Below are positions 63,678 through 64,000 of a DNA stretch of 64,000 nucleotides, piece after piece; the stretch's first letter is position 1; each line of letters begins with the position of its first letter. Made by a program: the position numbers and the translations under genes. The stretch spans positions 2,765,001 through 2,829,000 of the forward strand of contig NZ_JARXYR010000002.1 of the NCBI RefSeq assembly GCF_029893635.1. Reading direction: 5' to 3'. This DNA comes from Variovorax sp. TBS-050B (lineage in GTDB: Bacteria; Pseudomonadota; Gammaproteobacteria; Burkholderiales; Burkholderiaceae_C). Below the pieces are notes generated by a model, which searched no databases, was not told where the DNA came from, and worked only from the letters and a program-made list of their open reading frames with translations.

Positions 63678-64000
63678 ATGCCCGCACGCAACAGCTTCAA
63701 ACACGCGCTCGCCGCGAAGATCCCGCAGATCGGCATCTGGTCGACGCTGCCCGACCCGTACATCAGCGAGCTGCTCGCGGGTGCGGGCTTCGACTGGATG
63801 CTGCTCGATGCCGAGCACACGCCCGGCGACCCGACCACGATGCTGCGCCAGCTGCAGGGCGTGCAGGCCGAGCGCGACCGGCCCACGAGCGCCGTGGTGC
63901 GCCCGCCGTGGAACGACCCCGTGCTGATCAAGCAGTACCTCGACATCGGTGCGCAGACGCTGCTGCTGCCCTTCGTGCAGACGCGCGAAGAAGCCGAGGC
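63678..64000 (+). CDS. HpcH/HpaI-family aldolase, 3' end outside the window
   Basis: The first 107 codons are present. The family pattern is IGIWSTLPDPYISELLAGAGFDW, LLDAEHTPGD with His47 as base and VVRPPWND with Arg75 for pyruvate binding. These class II metal-dependent aldolases cleave 4-hydroxy-2-oxo acids to pyruvate and an aldehyde, as in 4-hydroxyphenylacetate or rhamnonate breakdown. A C/G-rich repeat half lies just upstream. The substrate cannot be decided from this fragment. Confidence 0.88.
   Translation, partial: MPARNSFKHALAAKIPQIGIWSTLPDPYISELLAGAGFDWMLLDAEHTPGDPTTMLRQLQGVQAERDRPTSAVVRPPWNDPVLIKQYLDIGAQTLLLPFVQTREEAE

Overview
The window is very GC-rich bacterial DNA packed with genes. 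The sequence suggests a betaproteobacterium of the Comamonadaceae, most like Variovorax. The grounds are a Bug-family receptor, a TRAP transporter, four LysR regulators each beside a divergent target, a split purine catabolic locus with a fused UraD-AllC protein, and abundant intergenic palindromes. The genus is inference. No rRNA, tRNA, CRISPR array or intact insertion sequence was seen.

Layout. 0-1.8 kb: a HipB/HipA-type toxin-antitoxin pair. 1.8-7.8 kb: a 2000-residue thioester alpha-2-macroglobulin. 8-9.1 kb: an OpgC-like membrane protein. 9.1-12 kb: an ECF sigma factor, its anti-sigma factor and an SGNH hydrolase, divergent from a DUF3455 lipoprotein, with two matching promoters back to back between them. 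12-15.2 kb: membrane proteins and an unannotated 24-residue membrane peptide. 15.3-16.7 kb: a rhomboid protease gene with a frameshift. 16.8-21.3 kb: argH divergent from an AlgZ/AlgR-like two-component pair and a PerM-type transporter. 21.3-27.2 kb: two MFS exporters, a GNAT acetyltransferase, two LysR regulators and a decayed rhuM gene. 27.3-30.5 kb: a solute-binding protein, a class V aminotransferase and an alpha/beta hydrolase.

30.7-40.3 kb is a purine (urate/allantoin) catabolic region. A GntR regulator, allantoinase PuuE, a UraD-AllC fusion and an M20 peptidase run on the minus strand. UraH, XdhC, membrane urate oxidase PuuD and glycerate 2-kinase run on the plus strand. Together they would take hypoxanthine/urate to allantoin, allantoate and glyoxylate-derived glycerate. 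A 16-nt block containing the palindrome TGTATACA lies in front of both uraH/gntR and puuD and is probably the GntR operator. The puuD mRNA would carry a long hairpin-rich leader.

40.4-45.4 kb: a GabD-like aldehyde dehydrogenase and a P-type Mg2+ ATPase (MgtA). MgtA is preceded by a 35-codon leader ORF beginning MDPDP, resembling the enterobacterial MgtL leader peptide. Between the two convergent genes lie two inverted copies of a structured element. Their loops are nearly identical, their stems are unrelated in sequence but self-complementary, and every stem deviation is a G-U pair on the same loop orientation. This looks like an undescribed RNA family.

45.7-51.1 kb: a small lipoprotein and a 1715-residue type V autotransporter. 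51.2-60.6 kb: an eight-gene minus-strand operon: indolepyruvate oxidoreductase (IorA, IorB), a Bug receptor, an FMN 2-hydroxyacid oxidase, a three-gene TRAP transporter and a hotdog thioesterase, ended by an 11-bp terminator hairpin. I infer a route from 2-hydroxy aryl acids through 2-oxo acids to acyl-CoA and free acid. 60.7-62.5 kb: a PQQ-type sugar dehydrogenase with a dihaem cytochrome c, divergent from a LysR regulator. The window ends inside an HpcH/HpaI-type aldolase gene.
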